DNA of 42,381 nucleotides, from contig JAKOGY010000012.1 of NCBI GenBank assembly GCA_028658405.1, forward strand, positions 1 to 42,381. The letters are read 5' to 3'. This DNA is from Dolichospermum sp. ST_sed8 (GTDB taxonomy: Bacteria; Cyanobacteriota; Cyanobacteriia; Cyanobacteriales; Nostocaceae). The notes below the pieces were generated by a model. The model was given only the letters and a program-made list of their open reading frames with translations. It did not search any database and was not told the origin of the DNA. The first letter of the stretch is position 1; each line of letters starts with the position of its first letter. Below, one piece after another: positions 1 through 8,188 of this stretch. Both the position numbers and the translations under genes were made by a program.

Positions 1-133
1 CTACCTTCTTCCTTCTTCCTTCTTCCTTCTTCCTTCTTCCTTCTTCCTTCTTCCTTCTTCCTTCTTCCTTCGTGTCCTTCGTTCCTTCGTGGTTCGTTTC
101 TCATCCGTCAAAATTTATTTGACAGACTACTAG
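1..133. repeat. Heptad array plus right end of a MITE-like element
   Basis: Bases 1-70 are a tandem array of a 7-bp unit (CTTCTTC). It is followed by a unique tail containing 'cgtgtccttcgt' and ending in the 29-bp arm at 105-133 (ccgtcaaa...gactactag). The same tail and arm recur at about 20246-20325, where a matching inverted left arm is also present, so this is most likely the right part of the same element with its left end outside the window. No coding capacity is seen. Confidence 0.7.
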
Positions 134-210
134 ATTTACTTTTATAAAGGTATTACCATCTCGGACTAGGAACATCAAGATAATCCCAAAATACTTTTAC
201 ATTCATATTC

Positions 211-660
211 TTAAACTTTTTTTTGCTTAAATTGTTCTATAACATCCTCACAACTTGGACAAGGAGATCGCTCAGTGTAAAGATAGAGATACCCTTCTAC
301 TTCCAGATCGTAGTGCATTTCTAGATGATCTGCAATTGCAGATAATATTTTGTATTCCGCATCCATATCAGTAGGACGTTTAGTACGGGGGTGGAGTGTT
401 GGTTCAAATTGTCCTCCTTGTGATTTGCTAACAGGTATGGGAATAAGAGTTTTCTTGTTAGACGGTGTTCCAGTACAAAAAATAACATTTCCTATATATA
501 CTTCCGCAATTGCAACATTACCTTGAGGAAGTTTAGGAAATCTATCTTTAAGAATAGGTTTTTTGAGAATATTGTCTCGAATGTAAGTTACTGAGTTTTT
601 TAACCTCTCTTCAATCAGATTTTCATCGTCATAGTTCAAATTATCTTGTGTATTCGTCAT
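211..660 (-). CDS. Stand-alone nucleic-acid/nucleotide deaminase-like protein, probably frameshifted
   Basis: The protein resembles the deaminase domains found at the tips of bacterial polymorphic toxins (the BURPS668_1122/toxin-deaminase type). Visible motifs are an N-terminal 'GNVAIAEV' strand, then 'DAEYKIL', which would give one zinc ligand and the catalytic Glu, and 'PCPSC', the PCxxC zinc site. The first ligand position is Asp instead of the usual His or Cys. The frame stops at 211 straight after an A8 run (217-224 on the plus strand). Reading through with one A fewer adds about 21 residues (FKQKFKNMNVKVFWDYL...) and ends at 153, giving about 168 residues and a more typical C-terminal strand. 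The start at 660 is preferred over 672, but neither has a clear Shine-Dalgarno. Nothing beside it resembles a toxin delivery module or an immunity gene. It is divergent from the GTPase at 756. Confidence 0.6.
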   Translation of the reverse strand: MTNTQDNLNYDDENLIEERLKNSVTYIRDNILKKPILKDRFPKLPQGNVAIAEVYIGNVIFCTGTPSNKKTLIPIPVSKSQGGQFEPTLHPRTKRPTDMDAEYKILSAIADHLEMHYDLEVEGYLYLYTERSPCPSCEDVIEQFKQKKV

Positions 661-755
661 GTAATGATACAAACATCAGTATAAGATGTTATTTCCCTGG
701 TAATATAAATAATAAATCACTAATACAATATCCACAACCAAAAAGGTATAAAACA

Positions 756-2648
756 ATGATCCGGTTAAAACTCTGGCAATGGATTATCTTAGTCTCACCA
801 ATTGCGGTAATTATCTCTTTTCTTCTCATTTCCGCAGGAACACAAATTCACGCTTGGGGATTAAGTTGGATTTGGGCTTTATTCACATTTGTATTTGTCG
901 GTTGGCGGTGGTTATTGGTACGCTGGACTAAACCGGCAATAAATCAAATTGAAGCTGTTTTAGCAGAAGTTCAAGAAGAGTTAGAAGCTACTACAGAAAA
1001 TAATTTAATTAGGGGAACAGATACTACTAAAGAAGTAGAAACAGCATTACAAAATATTCTTACCGCAGCCGCAAATGATTTACCTATTTGGGAAGATTGG
1101 CAAACTTTCTGGAAAAGATGTCAAGATTTAGTAGTAGCAATTTCTCATATTTATAATCCTGAAGTTAAATATCCGCTTTTAAATATTTATATTCCCCAAG
1201 TTTATGGTTTAATTCGGGGAACAGTAGATGATATGGATCAATGGATGCAAAAATTATCTCCTGTTCTCAATCAAGTAACAGTTGGACAAGCTTATCAAAC
1301 TTATGAAGTTTATCGCAAACTAGAACCCTCAGCGCGGAAATTATGGAAAGTTTGGAATTGGGCGCAATGGGTTCTAAATCCTCTGACTGCGGTGGCAAAA
1401 AAAGCGAGTGAAGGTGTTGGTAATCGAGCTTCTCAAGAATTATTAATAAATCTGAGTCAACTATTACGAGAAGCGGCTTTACGGAATTTATGTAAACAAG
1501 CGATCGCTCTCTATGCCGGAACTAAAATCGAATTACCTACCCCCGCCATACCCCAAGTTAAAACCCAAACCCTGCGAGACATTCTCACCCAAGCTGAACC
1601 AGTAGAAATAGTTGCCCAAAAGCCAGTAAATATTCTCATTGTTGGGCGAACTGGTGCAGGTAAAAGTAGTTTAATTAATTCTCTTTTTCAAGATGAATTA
1701 GCTGCGGTTGATGTTTTACCCAGTACAGATAAAATTCAAAATTACCACTGGGAAACAGAAAATGGGGAAACTCTCAACCTTTGGGATACTCCCGGTTATG
1801 AACAGGTAAAACGGGAAGATTTGCGGGATTTAGTCATTGATTATGCTAGTAATGCTGATTTACTATTATTAGTTACTCCAGCACTTGATCCTGCTCTCCA
1901 AATGGATGTAGATTTTCTTCAAGATGTAAAATCAGAAATTGCAGATTTACCAATTATTACCATTGTCACTCAAGTAGACCGTTTGCGTCCTATCCGCGAA
2001 TGGCAACCTCCTTATAATTGGCAAAAAGGAGAAAAGCCAAAAGAGATTTCTATTCGAGAAGCCACAGAATATCGTCAACAACTATTAGGAAATTTCTCTA
2101 ATTTGGTTTTACCAGTTGTTACAGATGATTCAAAAAATAATCGCCATGCTTGGAATATAGAAGCCTTATCTTTAGGATTATTAGCAGCCATAGACCCTGC
2201 TAAACAATTGCGGCTAACTCGTTTTATCCGTAATTTAGAAACCCGCACCTTTGCCGCAGCTAAAATTATTGATCATTACATATTTCAGATGACAACCACT
2301 CAAGGAATTGCCGCACTTTTAAAAAGTCCAGCTTTGCAATTTATTTCCACATTATCAACAGGTTCTCCAGCACTAGCTTATTTACTAGCAGAACAAATTC
2401 CCATTGAACAATTACCCATAGTTATTGGGAAATTACAAATGGCTTATGAACTTTTTCCCCTATTAAATACAGACAATTCTAAATCCCGTAACTTTGATTT
2501 ATTATCCCTGTGGCCATTATTGTTAGAAAACCCCTCTACACCAGATCGCAACGCTTGGGCATTTGGTCATGCTTTAATAGAATATTGGACGCAAGATTTA
2601 ACAATTGAACAACTGCGAACCAGATTTAATTATTATCTTCAGCATTGA
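756..2648 (+). CDS. Membrane-anchored Era/YcjF-like GTPase
   Basis: The N-terminus has two hydrophobic segments (about residues 5-27 and 33-53), followed by a roughly 240-residue helical region and a G domain. The G1 loop GRTGAGKSS is at about 297-305, G3 DTPG at about 344 and G4 TQVD at about 404. The C-terminal 150 residues are helical with hydrophobic stretches and may be a DUF697-like tail. The family is that of cyanobacterial 50S-ribosome-binding-GTPase-like membrane proteins; its cellular role is not known to me. The open frame extends up to 648, but ATG 756 (MIRLKLWQW) directly precedes the membrane segment. The upstream 36 codons look like intergenic DNA overlapping the divergent deaminase start, so the product is taken as 630 residues. 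Confidence 0.75.
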   Translation: MIRLKLWQWIILVSPIAVIISFLLISAGTQIHAWGLSWIWALFTFVFVGWRWLLVRWTKPAINQIEAVLAEVQEELEATTENNLIRGTDTTKEVETALQNILTAAANDLPIWEDWQTFWKRCQDLVVAISHIYNPEVKYPLLNIYIPQVYGLIRGTVDDMDQWMQKLSPVLNQVTVGQAYQTYEVYRKLEPSARKLWKVWNWAQWVLNPLTAVAKKASEGVGNRASQELLINLSQLLREAALRNLCKQAIALYAGTKIELPTPAIPQVKTQTLRDILTQAEPVEIVAQKPVNILIVGRTGAGKSSLINSLFQDELAAVDVLPSTDKIQNYHWETENGETLNLWDTPGYEQVKREDLRDLVIDYASNADLLLLVTPALDPALQMDVDFLQDVKSEIADLPIITIVTQVDRLRPIREWQPPYNWQKGEKPKEISIREATEYRQQLLGNFSNLVLPVVTDDSKNNRHAWNIEALSLGLLAAIDPAKQLRLTRFIRNLETRTFAAAKIIDHYIFQMTTTQGIAALLKSPALQFISTLSTGSPALAYLLAEQIPIEQLPIVIGKLQMAYELFPLLNTDNSKSRNFDLLSLWPLLLENPSTPDRNAWAFGHALIEYWTQDLTIEQLRTRFNYYLQH

Positions 2649-2866
2649 AAAATTAGAGATATTTTATGTAAATTTGTTGTTAGCGTAAGTAATAATTGCT
2701 ACAATACATATTGCAAAGATATCTATTACCAGGGATTGTAAGGTAAAGCTCAGTGTCTTTAGACCTGAGACTGTCAAAATATAACTTCTGAACTTTGAGG
2801 ATTGCTATATATACAAATTCCCTATAATCTATTACCACCGACAACTGACAACCAACAACTGACAAT

Positions 2867-3937
2867 ATGGTTTATCCCGTTATTTGGAAAGATAATTCAG
2901 TATCACTCATTGATCAAACTCGCTTACCTAATGAATATACAGTGGTAGAGATTCACCGTAGCGAAGATATGGCACAAGCCATTACAACTATGATTGTTAG
3001 GGGTGCGCCAGCGATTGGAGTAGCAGCGGCTTATGGGATGTATTTGGGTGCAAGAGAAATTGAAACAAGCGATAGCGAAGTGCTGCTGCAAGAAGATCGC
3101 CACGAGTTTTTAGTTAAACTAGAACAAGTCGCCAAATTATTGCGTTCTACCCGTCCCACTGCGGTAAATTTGTTTTGGGCAATTGGGAGAATGATGCAAA
3201 CAGCCTATGAAACATTAGGCACAGTTGCCGAAATTAAACAAGCACTTTTAGAAACCGCCAAAAAGATTAATGCCGAAGATTTGCAAACCTGTCAAGCCAT
3301 AGGTGATCATGGTTTAGCCGCACTACCAAAAAACCCCGAACAACTGATTATCCTCACACATTGTAACGCTGGAGCTTTAGCAACCGCTGGTTATGGTACA
3401 GCATTAGGTGTAGTCCGTTCTGCCTGGAAGGAAGGACGTTTAGCCAGAGTATATGCAGATGAAACTCGTCCCCGGTTACAAGGTGCAAAACTCACCGCTT
3501 GGGAATGTGTACAAGAAGGGATTCCGGTGACAGTAATTACCGATAACATGGCTGCCCACTGCATGAAACAAGGTTTAATTGATGCTGTAGTTGTGGGTGC
3601 TGATAGAATTGCTGCTAATGGTGACGCTGCTAATAAAATCGGGACTTACAGTTTAGCTATTGTTGCCAAAGCCCATAATATTCCTTTCTTCGTCGCTGCA
3701 CCTTTATCCACAGTAGATTTTGAATTAATTGATGGTAGTCAAATTCCCATTGAAGAACGTCACCCCCAGGAAATTTATCAAATAGGTGAAACTATCCTCA
3801 CACCTCCAGGAGTGGAATTTTACAACCCGGCTTTTGATGTCACACCTGCCCATTTAATTACAGCCATTATTACCGAAAATGGAGCTTTTCCTCCTGGTGA
3901 TTTGTTAAATGCTAAAAATGCCAAAATCTCCAACTAA
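2867..3937 (+). CDS. mtnA: S-methyl-5-thioribose-1-phosphate isomerase
   Basis: This cytoplasmic enzyme of the methionine salvage pathway converts methylthioribose-1-phosphate to methylthioribulose-1-phosphate. Diagnostic motifs are [13 protein letters not shown] near the N-terminus, [11 protein letters not shown], the catalytic-Cys segment [20 protein letters not shown], and [17 protein letters not shown] containing the catalytic Asp. The length of 356 residues matches the family. The ATG at 2867 begins MVYPVIWKD, a normal MtnA start, but no good Shine-Dalgarno precedes it; the upstream bases are small 'aactgaca' repeats. No other methionine-salvage gene is adjacent, so it appears monocistronic. 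Confidence 0.93.
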   Translation: MVYPVIWKDNSVSLIDQTRLPNEYTVVEIHRSEDMAQAITTMIVRGAPAIGVAAAYGMYLGAREIETSDSEVLLQEDRHEFLVKLEQVAKLLRSTRPTAVNLFWAIGRMMQTAYETLGTVAEIKQALLETAKKINAEDLQTCQAIGDHGLAALPKNPEQLIILTHCNAGALATAGYGTALGVVRSAWKEGRLARVYADETRPRLQGAKLTAWECVQEGIPVTVITDNMAAHCMKQGLIDAVVVGADRIAANGDAANKIGTYSLAIVAKAHNIPFFVAAPLSTVDFELIDGSQIPIEERHPQEIYQIGETILTPPGVEFYNPAFDVTPAHLITAIITENGAFPPGDLLNAKNAKISN

Positions 3938-4009
3938 AACCTGAGTTACTAATTTTTCTACTCCTTCTTTGCGCCTTTGCGCGAAACTTTCATGACAAAA
4001 TCGTTACAA

Positions 4010-4026
4010 GGTGGGCAATGCCCACC
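4010..4026. repeat. GGTGGGCAATGCCCACC palindrome, copy 1
   Basis: A 17-bp palindrome with a one-base centre lies between mtnA and the convergent membrane-protein gene. The same core occurs at 14776-14792, 29767-29783, 37707-37723 and 37839-37855, the last two with T instead of A at the centre. It is often followed by 'ctac'. This is a dispersed intergenic repeat that could form a hairpin on either strand. Confidence 0.8.
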
Positions 4027-4095
4027 CTACATAAATTTTTAATTCGCATAGAATAATTGAACGCGGATGAAAATGTGATAATTAATGGATTTCGT

Positions 4096-4869
4096 TTAGG
4101 CAGATTTAAAAAATCTAATAATCTCTCTGACATTATCTAGGAATTGTCCATCTGTAGAAAGCTGTGCAATCGCATTTTTAGCTTCTCTCGATAAACGCTC
4201 ATGTTCAGTTTGGTTTGTAGCCCGTAATTCTGCTAAATTTGCCACACTTCGAGCGATTTCTCGGTGAGTTTCTTCCGTAAACCGTTGATAGTTAGCTGCT
4301 AAAGAATAGGATTTTTCTGGATTTAATTGATCTTCTAAAGATTGCACTTTTTGTTCTAGTTCATAAAAGCGGTTACGAAGTTCCAAAATATCTTCACGGG
4401 GATAGGTAAAGGCTTGACGAATCATTGTCAACCGATTATATAAGTATTCATAGGCACTGATAGATGGCCGCAGTATAGTTAATAATAAAGCTGCACCAGA
4501 ACTTATGTATCCTACGGCACTGATTCCTGTAAAGGCTAGAATATAAAGGACAATAGCTGAAATTAAGTGTAAGCTAATTGCCACCAATAGCGAGCGCTTG
4601 GCTAAAACTTTTACATAATTAACTTGTTTTTCATCTACGGGAATATTTTTTTCTATTGATTCTGCGGCTTGTGCTAAAACTTCTTTAGCTTGAAAATGCA
4701 CATTCCACGGAACTGTCACAATTACTAATAACCACCAAAAACTTGCACCACCAATTACCCAGTCGAGAAAATTACCACTAGGAACGTGAAACCATTGTAA
4801 TACGCTAAACCCCAGTAATACTGTGATCACAATTCCCGCAATAGAACTGACAAAAAAGTTAAAATACAT
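4096..4869 (-). CDS. Unknown membrane protein with C-terminal coiled coil
   Basis: I do not recognise the family. The 257-residue protein has about four hydrophobic segments: residues 2-27, 33-54, 93-115 and 118-135. A charged, heptad-rich stretch from about 155 to 235 (ELEQKVQSLEDQL... and ...REIARSVANLAELRA) probably forms a cytoplasmic coiled coil. The start ATG at 4869 leads directly into the first membrane helix. It converges on mtnA and has cbiET on the same strand about 160 bp upstream. It is probably a conserved cyanobacterial hypothetical protein. Confidence 0.7.
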   Translation of the reverse strand: MYFNFFVSSIAGIVITVLLGFSVLQWFHVPSGNFLDWVIGGASFWWLLVIVTVPWNVHFQAKEVLAQAAESIEKNIPVDEKQVNYVKVLAKRSLLVAISLHLISAIVLYILAFTGISAVGYISSGAALLLTILRPSISAYEYLYNRLTMIRQAFTYPREDILELRNRFYELEQKVQSLEDQLNPEKSYSLAANYQRFTEETHREIARSVANLAELRATNQTEHERLSREAKNAIAQLSTDGQFLDNVREIIRFFKSA

Positions 4870-5027
4870 ATTTTATTATCTCTGCTAAAACTATTACTTT
4901 GATAATATCAATTATAACCTCTTTTTCAAAATGAACATTCTTTGATCAGATCATCAACTATAAATCAATATTACTCCTGCAAAGTACCCCAAAAAGTAGC
5001 AATAGTATAAACCATATTTACAAAGTC

Positions 5028-6236
5028 TTAATTCTTTCTCCCTACCCATTGGGTAACAGGAGAAATGGCTTTCCAACCCAAAAATTTACCAATAGGTTCA
5101 GCCCGTTGAATAGCAATGCGGGAGAAATTTCCGCCTACTTTTTCATACCATTGATATAATCTTTGTTCACCTTCTAAAGTGACAACATTTACTACCATTC
5201 TGCCCCCTGGAAGCAACGCAATCCAACAATTTTCTAATATTTCCGGTGCTGTGACACCACCACCAATAAAAATTGCATTTGGTGCTGGTAAGTTTTGGAT
5301 AACTTCTAGTGCTTTACCCGCCATAATTTGTAAATTTGGTGTACCCAAAGCATTGGCATTATCAGCTATATAATTTAGTCTAGTGGAATTTTGTTCAATA
5401 GCGATCGCTCGACATCTAACATGACTCCGTAGCCATTCTATAGAAATAGAACCACAACCAGCCCCCACATCCCAAAGCAACTCACCGGGATTAGGTGCTA
5501 AACTCGATAAAGTCACCGCGCGGACTTCCCTTTTAGTTAATTGTCCATCATGATCAAAAGCATGATCAGGTAAACCGGGAAATCTGGATAAAGCAACTAT
5601 TTCTTTATCTACAATACATTCCACCGCAATAGTATTTAAAGCCGCGATATTTGTTTTGTGCCAATTATTAGCAATACCTGTGATAATATTTTCATCAACA
5701 TTCCCCATTTTTTCTAAAACGGTAATTTGACTATTACCATAACCGCGACTTGTCAAAATTTCCGCTACATTAGCCGGAGTATTTTTTCCCTCACTCAAAA
5801 TTAATAATTTTGCACCAGGATAAATATAAGATTGGAGTAAAGAAACTGGACGACCACATAAACTTAAAGTTTCTACCTCCGTTAATGACCATCCTAAACG
5901 AGAACAAGCTAGACTAAAAGCTGAAAGTGCAGGAATAATTGTAATTTCAGAAATAGGAATATCTTTAATAATAGTTGCACCCACACCATAACATAACGGG
6001 TCGCCACTAGCTAAAATACAAACTACTTGACCACGACGACTAATAATTTCGGTTATGGAAGTTTGAAAAGGAGATTTCCAGGGAATTTTTTCGCGGTTGT
6101 CGTCATGGGGTAACATGGAAAGATGACGTTCCCCACCAAAGATAATTTGAGCTTTGTCTAAGCAGGAAACAGCAATGGGACTTAACCCTGCTAAACCATC
6201 TTCACCGATACCGATAATTGATAACCATTTTTTCAT
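5028..6236 (-). CDS. cobL: Bifunctional precorrin-6Y C5,15-methyltransferase/decarboxylase (CbiE-CbiT fusion)
   Basis: This enzyme methylates C5 and C15 of the corrin ring and removes the C12 acetate carboxyl group during cobalamin synthesis. Residues 1 to about 200 form the CbiE tetrapyrrole-methylase domain (SIIGIGEDGLAGLSP, and SGDPLCYGVG at the SAM site). Residues about 205-402 form the CbiT domain with the methyltransferase motif DVGAGCGSISIEW. The 402-residue length matches fused CobL. It lies on the strand opposite to cobG-H-I-cbiGH and about 2 kb from their riboswitch, so it is not controlled by that element. No riboswitch is seen in the 60 bp upstream of its ATG. Confidence 0.92.
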   Translation of the reverse strand: MKKWLSIIGIGEDGLAGLSPIAVSCLDKAQIIFGGERHLSMLPHDDNREKIPWKSPFQTSITEIISRRGQVVCILASGDPLCYGVGATIIKDIPISEITIIPALSAFSLACSRLGWSLTEVETLSLCGRPVSLLQSYIYPGAKLLILSEGKNTPANVAEILTSRGYGNSQITVLEKMGNVDENIITGIANNWHKTNIAALNTIAVECIVDKEIVALSRFPGLPDHAFDHDGQLTKREVRAVTLSSLAPNPGELLWDVGAGCGSISIEWLRSHVRCRAIAIEQNSTRLNYIADNANALGTPNLQIMAGKALEVIQNLPAPNAIFIGGGVTAPEILENCWIALLPGGRMVVNVVTLEGEQRLYQWYEKVGGNFSRIAIQRAEPIGKFLGWKAISPVTQWVGRKN

Positions 6237-6296
6237 AATTCGTGGGGTTGTTTATTTTGGTGGAATATCGCTTTTATTACCTTACCGCGATGTCTT

Positions 6297-6503
6297 ATGA
6301 ACTTAAAAATAGAGATTGAACAAGAGGAAGACGGACGCTTTATTGCGGACGTGATTGATTTTCCCGGTGTGTTGGCTTATGGAAACACAAGACAGGAAGC
6401 GGTGGCTAAGGTTCAGGCTTTGGCTTTGCGTGTTTTGGCTGATAAACTGGAACATGGGGAAGTAAAACCAGATTTATTTAGTGTTTCTTTTGCAGCAGCA
6501 TGA
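6297..6503 (+). CDS. hicB: HicB-family antitoxin
   Basis: This 68-residue protein has the HicB partial RNase-H-like fold, visible in the pattern I-EQEEDGRFIADVIDFPGVLAYGNTRQEA. HicB proteins bind and neutralise HicA and often repress their own operon. The stop codon overlaps the start of hicA (ATGA, 6500-6503), so the two are translationally coupled. The order is hicB before hicA, the reverse of the E. coli order. It lacks a long C-terminal DNA-binding domain, so autoregulation may be weak. Confidence 0.85.
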   Translation: MNLKIEIEQEEDGRFIADVIDFPGVLAYGNTRQEAVAKVQALALRVLADKLEHGEVKPDLFSVSFAAA

Positions 6504-6712
6504 GTCAATGGTCAAGTCAAAAAGCAAAGCGCGTTTTAGCTGCTTTGTTACGTATTGGGTGGAAAATCAAACGTCAATCGGGTTCACACAAAATTCTGTC
6601 ACATCCCGATTGGGCTGATTTTGTCTTTGCTTTTCATGATAATGAAGAGATTGGTCCAAAAATGTTAGCAAGAATCAGTAAATTTACTGGTTTAACTTCT
6701 GATGATTTGTAG
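6500..6712 (+). CDS. hicA: HicA-family mRNA interferase toxin
   Basis: This 70-residue protein has the double-stranded-RNA-binding-like HicA fold. The diagnostic segment is LRIGWKIKRQSGSHKIL, with the catalytic His in GSHK. HicA toxins cleave mRNA and tmRNA independently of the ribosome. It overlaps hicB by four bases. The active-site His and the C-terminal helix are present, so the toxin looks intact. Confidence 0.85.
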   Translation: MSQWSSQKAKRVLAALLRIGWKIKRQSGSHKILSHPDWADFVFAFHDNEEIGPKMLARISKFTGLTSDDL

Positions 6713-7124
6713 TGTTATGTTTAAATAACAAAAATTTATAGAGTGTATATATTTTGATGCTTTTCTGTATTTTTGAGTTATGGATATTTAAGTAAATTGA
6801 CAAATCAGACACAAACACAACAAATGAAATCACATTAGGAATGTTTGATATAAAATTCAGTAACGCATTGGGTAGTCTTGCATTCTCAGTCCTTACTTGT
6901 ATCATAACCCTTCTATTCGTTGGTAGAAAGAAGAATCTGTAAAAACCATCGCCTAAATCAATTATCAAACCTTAACTAATAAGCCTTCGGTTAATTTATC
7001 GAGGGTTCTTTACTGTTAATATACATCTTTCATTATCCCACCAAACCGCCTCAATTAAAAACCATCTCTCAGGATATACTAAAAATATCAATAGTCTTAG
7101 TAAAAATCAACGTAGTAATTTAAT
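6713..7124. other. Noncoding gap of about 410 bp
   Basis: The stretch is AT-rich. The only long frame (minus, 6684-6968) has an implausible composition and overlaps the hicA 3' end, so I call no gene. It separates hicBA from the RHH-like/HNH pair and may carry the promoter of the latter, but I see no convincing -35/-10 pair. Confidence 0.5.
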
Positions 7125-7529
7125 ATGCCTACTGAAACTATTACACTACAAATACCCGAAATTATCTATCAACGGTTAGTTAATACCGCCCATGCTACCC
7201 AGCGCCCTTTAGAGGAAGTTATACTTCATGCTTTACAAGTGGGTAGTCCACCAGCATGGGATGATGTACCAGAGGAATTTCAAGCAGAACTAGCGGCTTT
7301 AGATAAGTTAAATGATAATGCTCTTTGGCAAATTTTCCATAGTCATAAAACAGTAACAGATATGGAAAAATATAATACCTTACTAGAGAAAAATTCTCAT
7401 GGTACACTAACAGAAACGGAAAGATTAAATTTAACATCTTTGCGATATCAAGCTGATCTTTTCATGTTACGTAAAGCCCAATCCGCAGTTTTACTCCGTT
7501 GGCGTGGATATAGTTTACCAAATCTTTAA
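7125..7529 (+). CDS. Small protein with RHH-like N-terminus, partner of the HNH gene
   Basis: This is a 134-residue protein. The first 40 residues (TITLQIPEIIYQRLVNTAHATQRPLEEVILHAL) resemble a ribbon-helix-helix or other antitoxin-like DNA-binding strand-helix-helix. The remainder is helical and charged. It ends 15 bp before the HNH-nuclease start, so the two are probably co-transcribed. The arrangement of a putative DNA-binding protein followed by a nuclease looks like a toxin-antitoxin or selfish cassette, but this is inference. I cannot assign a named family with confidence. Confidence 0.6.
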   Translation: MPTETITLQIPEIIYQRLVNTAHATQRPLEEVILHALQVGSPPAWDDVPEEFQAELAALDKLNDNALWQIFHSHKTVTDMEKYNTLLEKNSHGTLTETERLNLTSLRYQADLFMLRKAQSAVLLRWRGYSLPNL

Positions 7530-7544
7530 AATATTGAAATTCTT

Positions 7545-7970
7545 GTGTCTACTTATATTTCTGAAAATTTAAGAAACCAAATCATTGATAATGATAAATC
7601 ACGTTGCTGTTATTGCTTAACATCTGAAGCAAATAGCGGTATTCCTATGACCTATGACCATATTCAACCAGTTTCACAAGAGGGAGATACAAGTTTTAAA
7701 AATTTGTGTTTAGCTTGTCGTTCTTGTAATGAATACAAGAGTAATTTAACTGAGTCTATAGATCCTTTAAGTGGTGAAACAATATCACTTTTTCATCCTC
7801 GTAAACAGAAATGGTCAGAACATTTTATCTGGAGTGCTGACGGTACAAAAGTTGAGGGTATTACTCCTATAGGTCGCGCTACAATAATTAGGTTACGTAT
7901 GAATAACCCTGTTATTATAGTTGCTCGTAAACGTTGGGTAATGAGTGGTTGGCATCCTCCTAATGATTAA
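7545..7970 (+). CDS. HNH endonuclease
   Basis: This 141-residue protein has an HNH/McrA-like core: CCYC (first CxxC), then YDHIQPVSQEGD with the catalytic His, then NLCLACRSCNEYKSN with the second CxxC and the conserved Asn. HNH proteins cut DNA with a single metal ion. The start is GTG at 7545, just downstream of the partner gene stop; no in-frame ATG fits the conserved region. The 3' end is followed within a few bases by the promoter region of the cobalamin riboswitch. It could be a free nuclease, a toxin or a remnant of a mobile element. Confidence 0.8.
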   Translation: MSTYISENLRNQIIDNDKSRCCYCLTSEANSGIPMTYDHIQPVSQEGDTSFKNLCLACRSCNEYKSNLTESIDPLSGETISLFHPRKQKWSEHFIWSADGTKVEGITPIGRATIIRLRMNNPVIIVARKRWVMSGWHPPND

Positions 7971-7975
7971 AAAAA

Positions 7976-8006
7976 TTGACAATAGCCAAAAATACCATCT
8001 TATGGT
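7976..8006 (+). promoter_or_regulatory. Candidate promoter of the cob riboswitch transcript
   Basis: A perfect TTGACA hexamer at 7976-7981 is followed 19 bp later by TATGGT at 8001-8006, placing a start just ahead of the riboswitch P1 stem at 8022. The spacing is slightly long, so the -10 box could be a shifted version. Confidence 0.45.
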
Positions 8007-8021
8007 AAACTGCTAAATCTG

Positions 8022-8134
8022 AGAGTTAGGAAACTTCGGTGAAATTCCGGGACTGTGCCGCAACTGTAAAGCAATTTGAGATGATTGGAGTTTGATTAAA
8101 AATCTCAAATTGAGTAAGTCAGAATGCTAACTCT
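8022..8134 (+). promoter_or_regulatory. Cobalamin (B12) riboswitch
   Basis: The closing stem P1 is AGAGTTAG (8022-8029) with CTAACTCT (8127-8134), a perfect 8-bp match. The conserved core at 8037-8069 (cggtgaaattccggg, then gactgtgccgcaactgtaa) contains the B12 box. A perfect 10-bp peripheral stem pairs 8073-8082 with 8102-8111, and the 3' joining strand reads 'aagtcagaatgc'. Binding of adenosyl- or methyl-cobalamin is expected to shut off the downstream cobG-cobH-cobI-cbiGH genes. No strong terminator follows, so control is probably at translation; a small stem (8158-8162 with 8170-8174) lies directly against the Shine-Dalgarno. Confidence 0.93.
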
Positions 8135-8188
8135 TTTGGTGTTCACTTCCATTCTGTCTCTGCGTCACACAGAGAAGGAGTTATAATT

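Noticed and set aside
1-70. Regular repeat array as a possible CRISPR
   Set aside because: Units are 7 bp, contiguous and without spacers; no cas gene is present. The same holds for the arrays at 25033, 33121 and 33358.
2680-2865. 61-codon minus-strand frame before mtnA
   Set aside because: It includes short 'aactgaca' repeats and has no protein-like pattern or ribosome site.
6684-6968. 94-codon minus-strand frame after hicA
   Set aside because: Overlaps the hicA 3' end, low-complexity C-terminus, no recognisable motif.
7219-7437. 72-codon minus-strand frame
   Set aside because: Lies wholly antisense inside the small RHH-like gene; a shadow frame.
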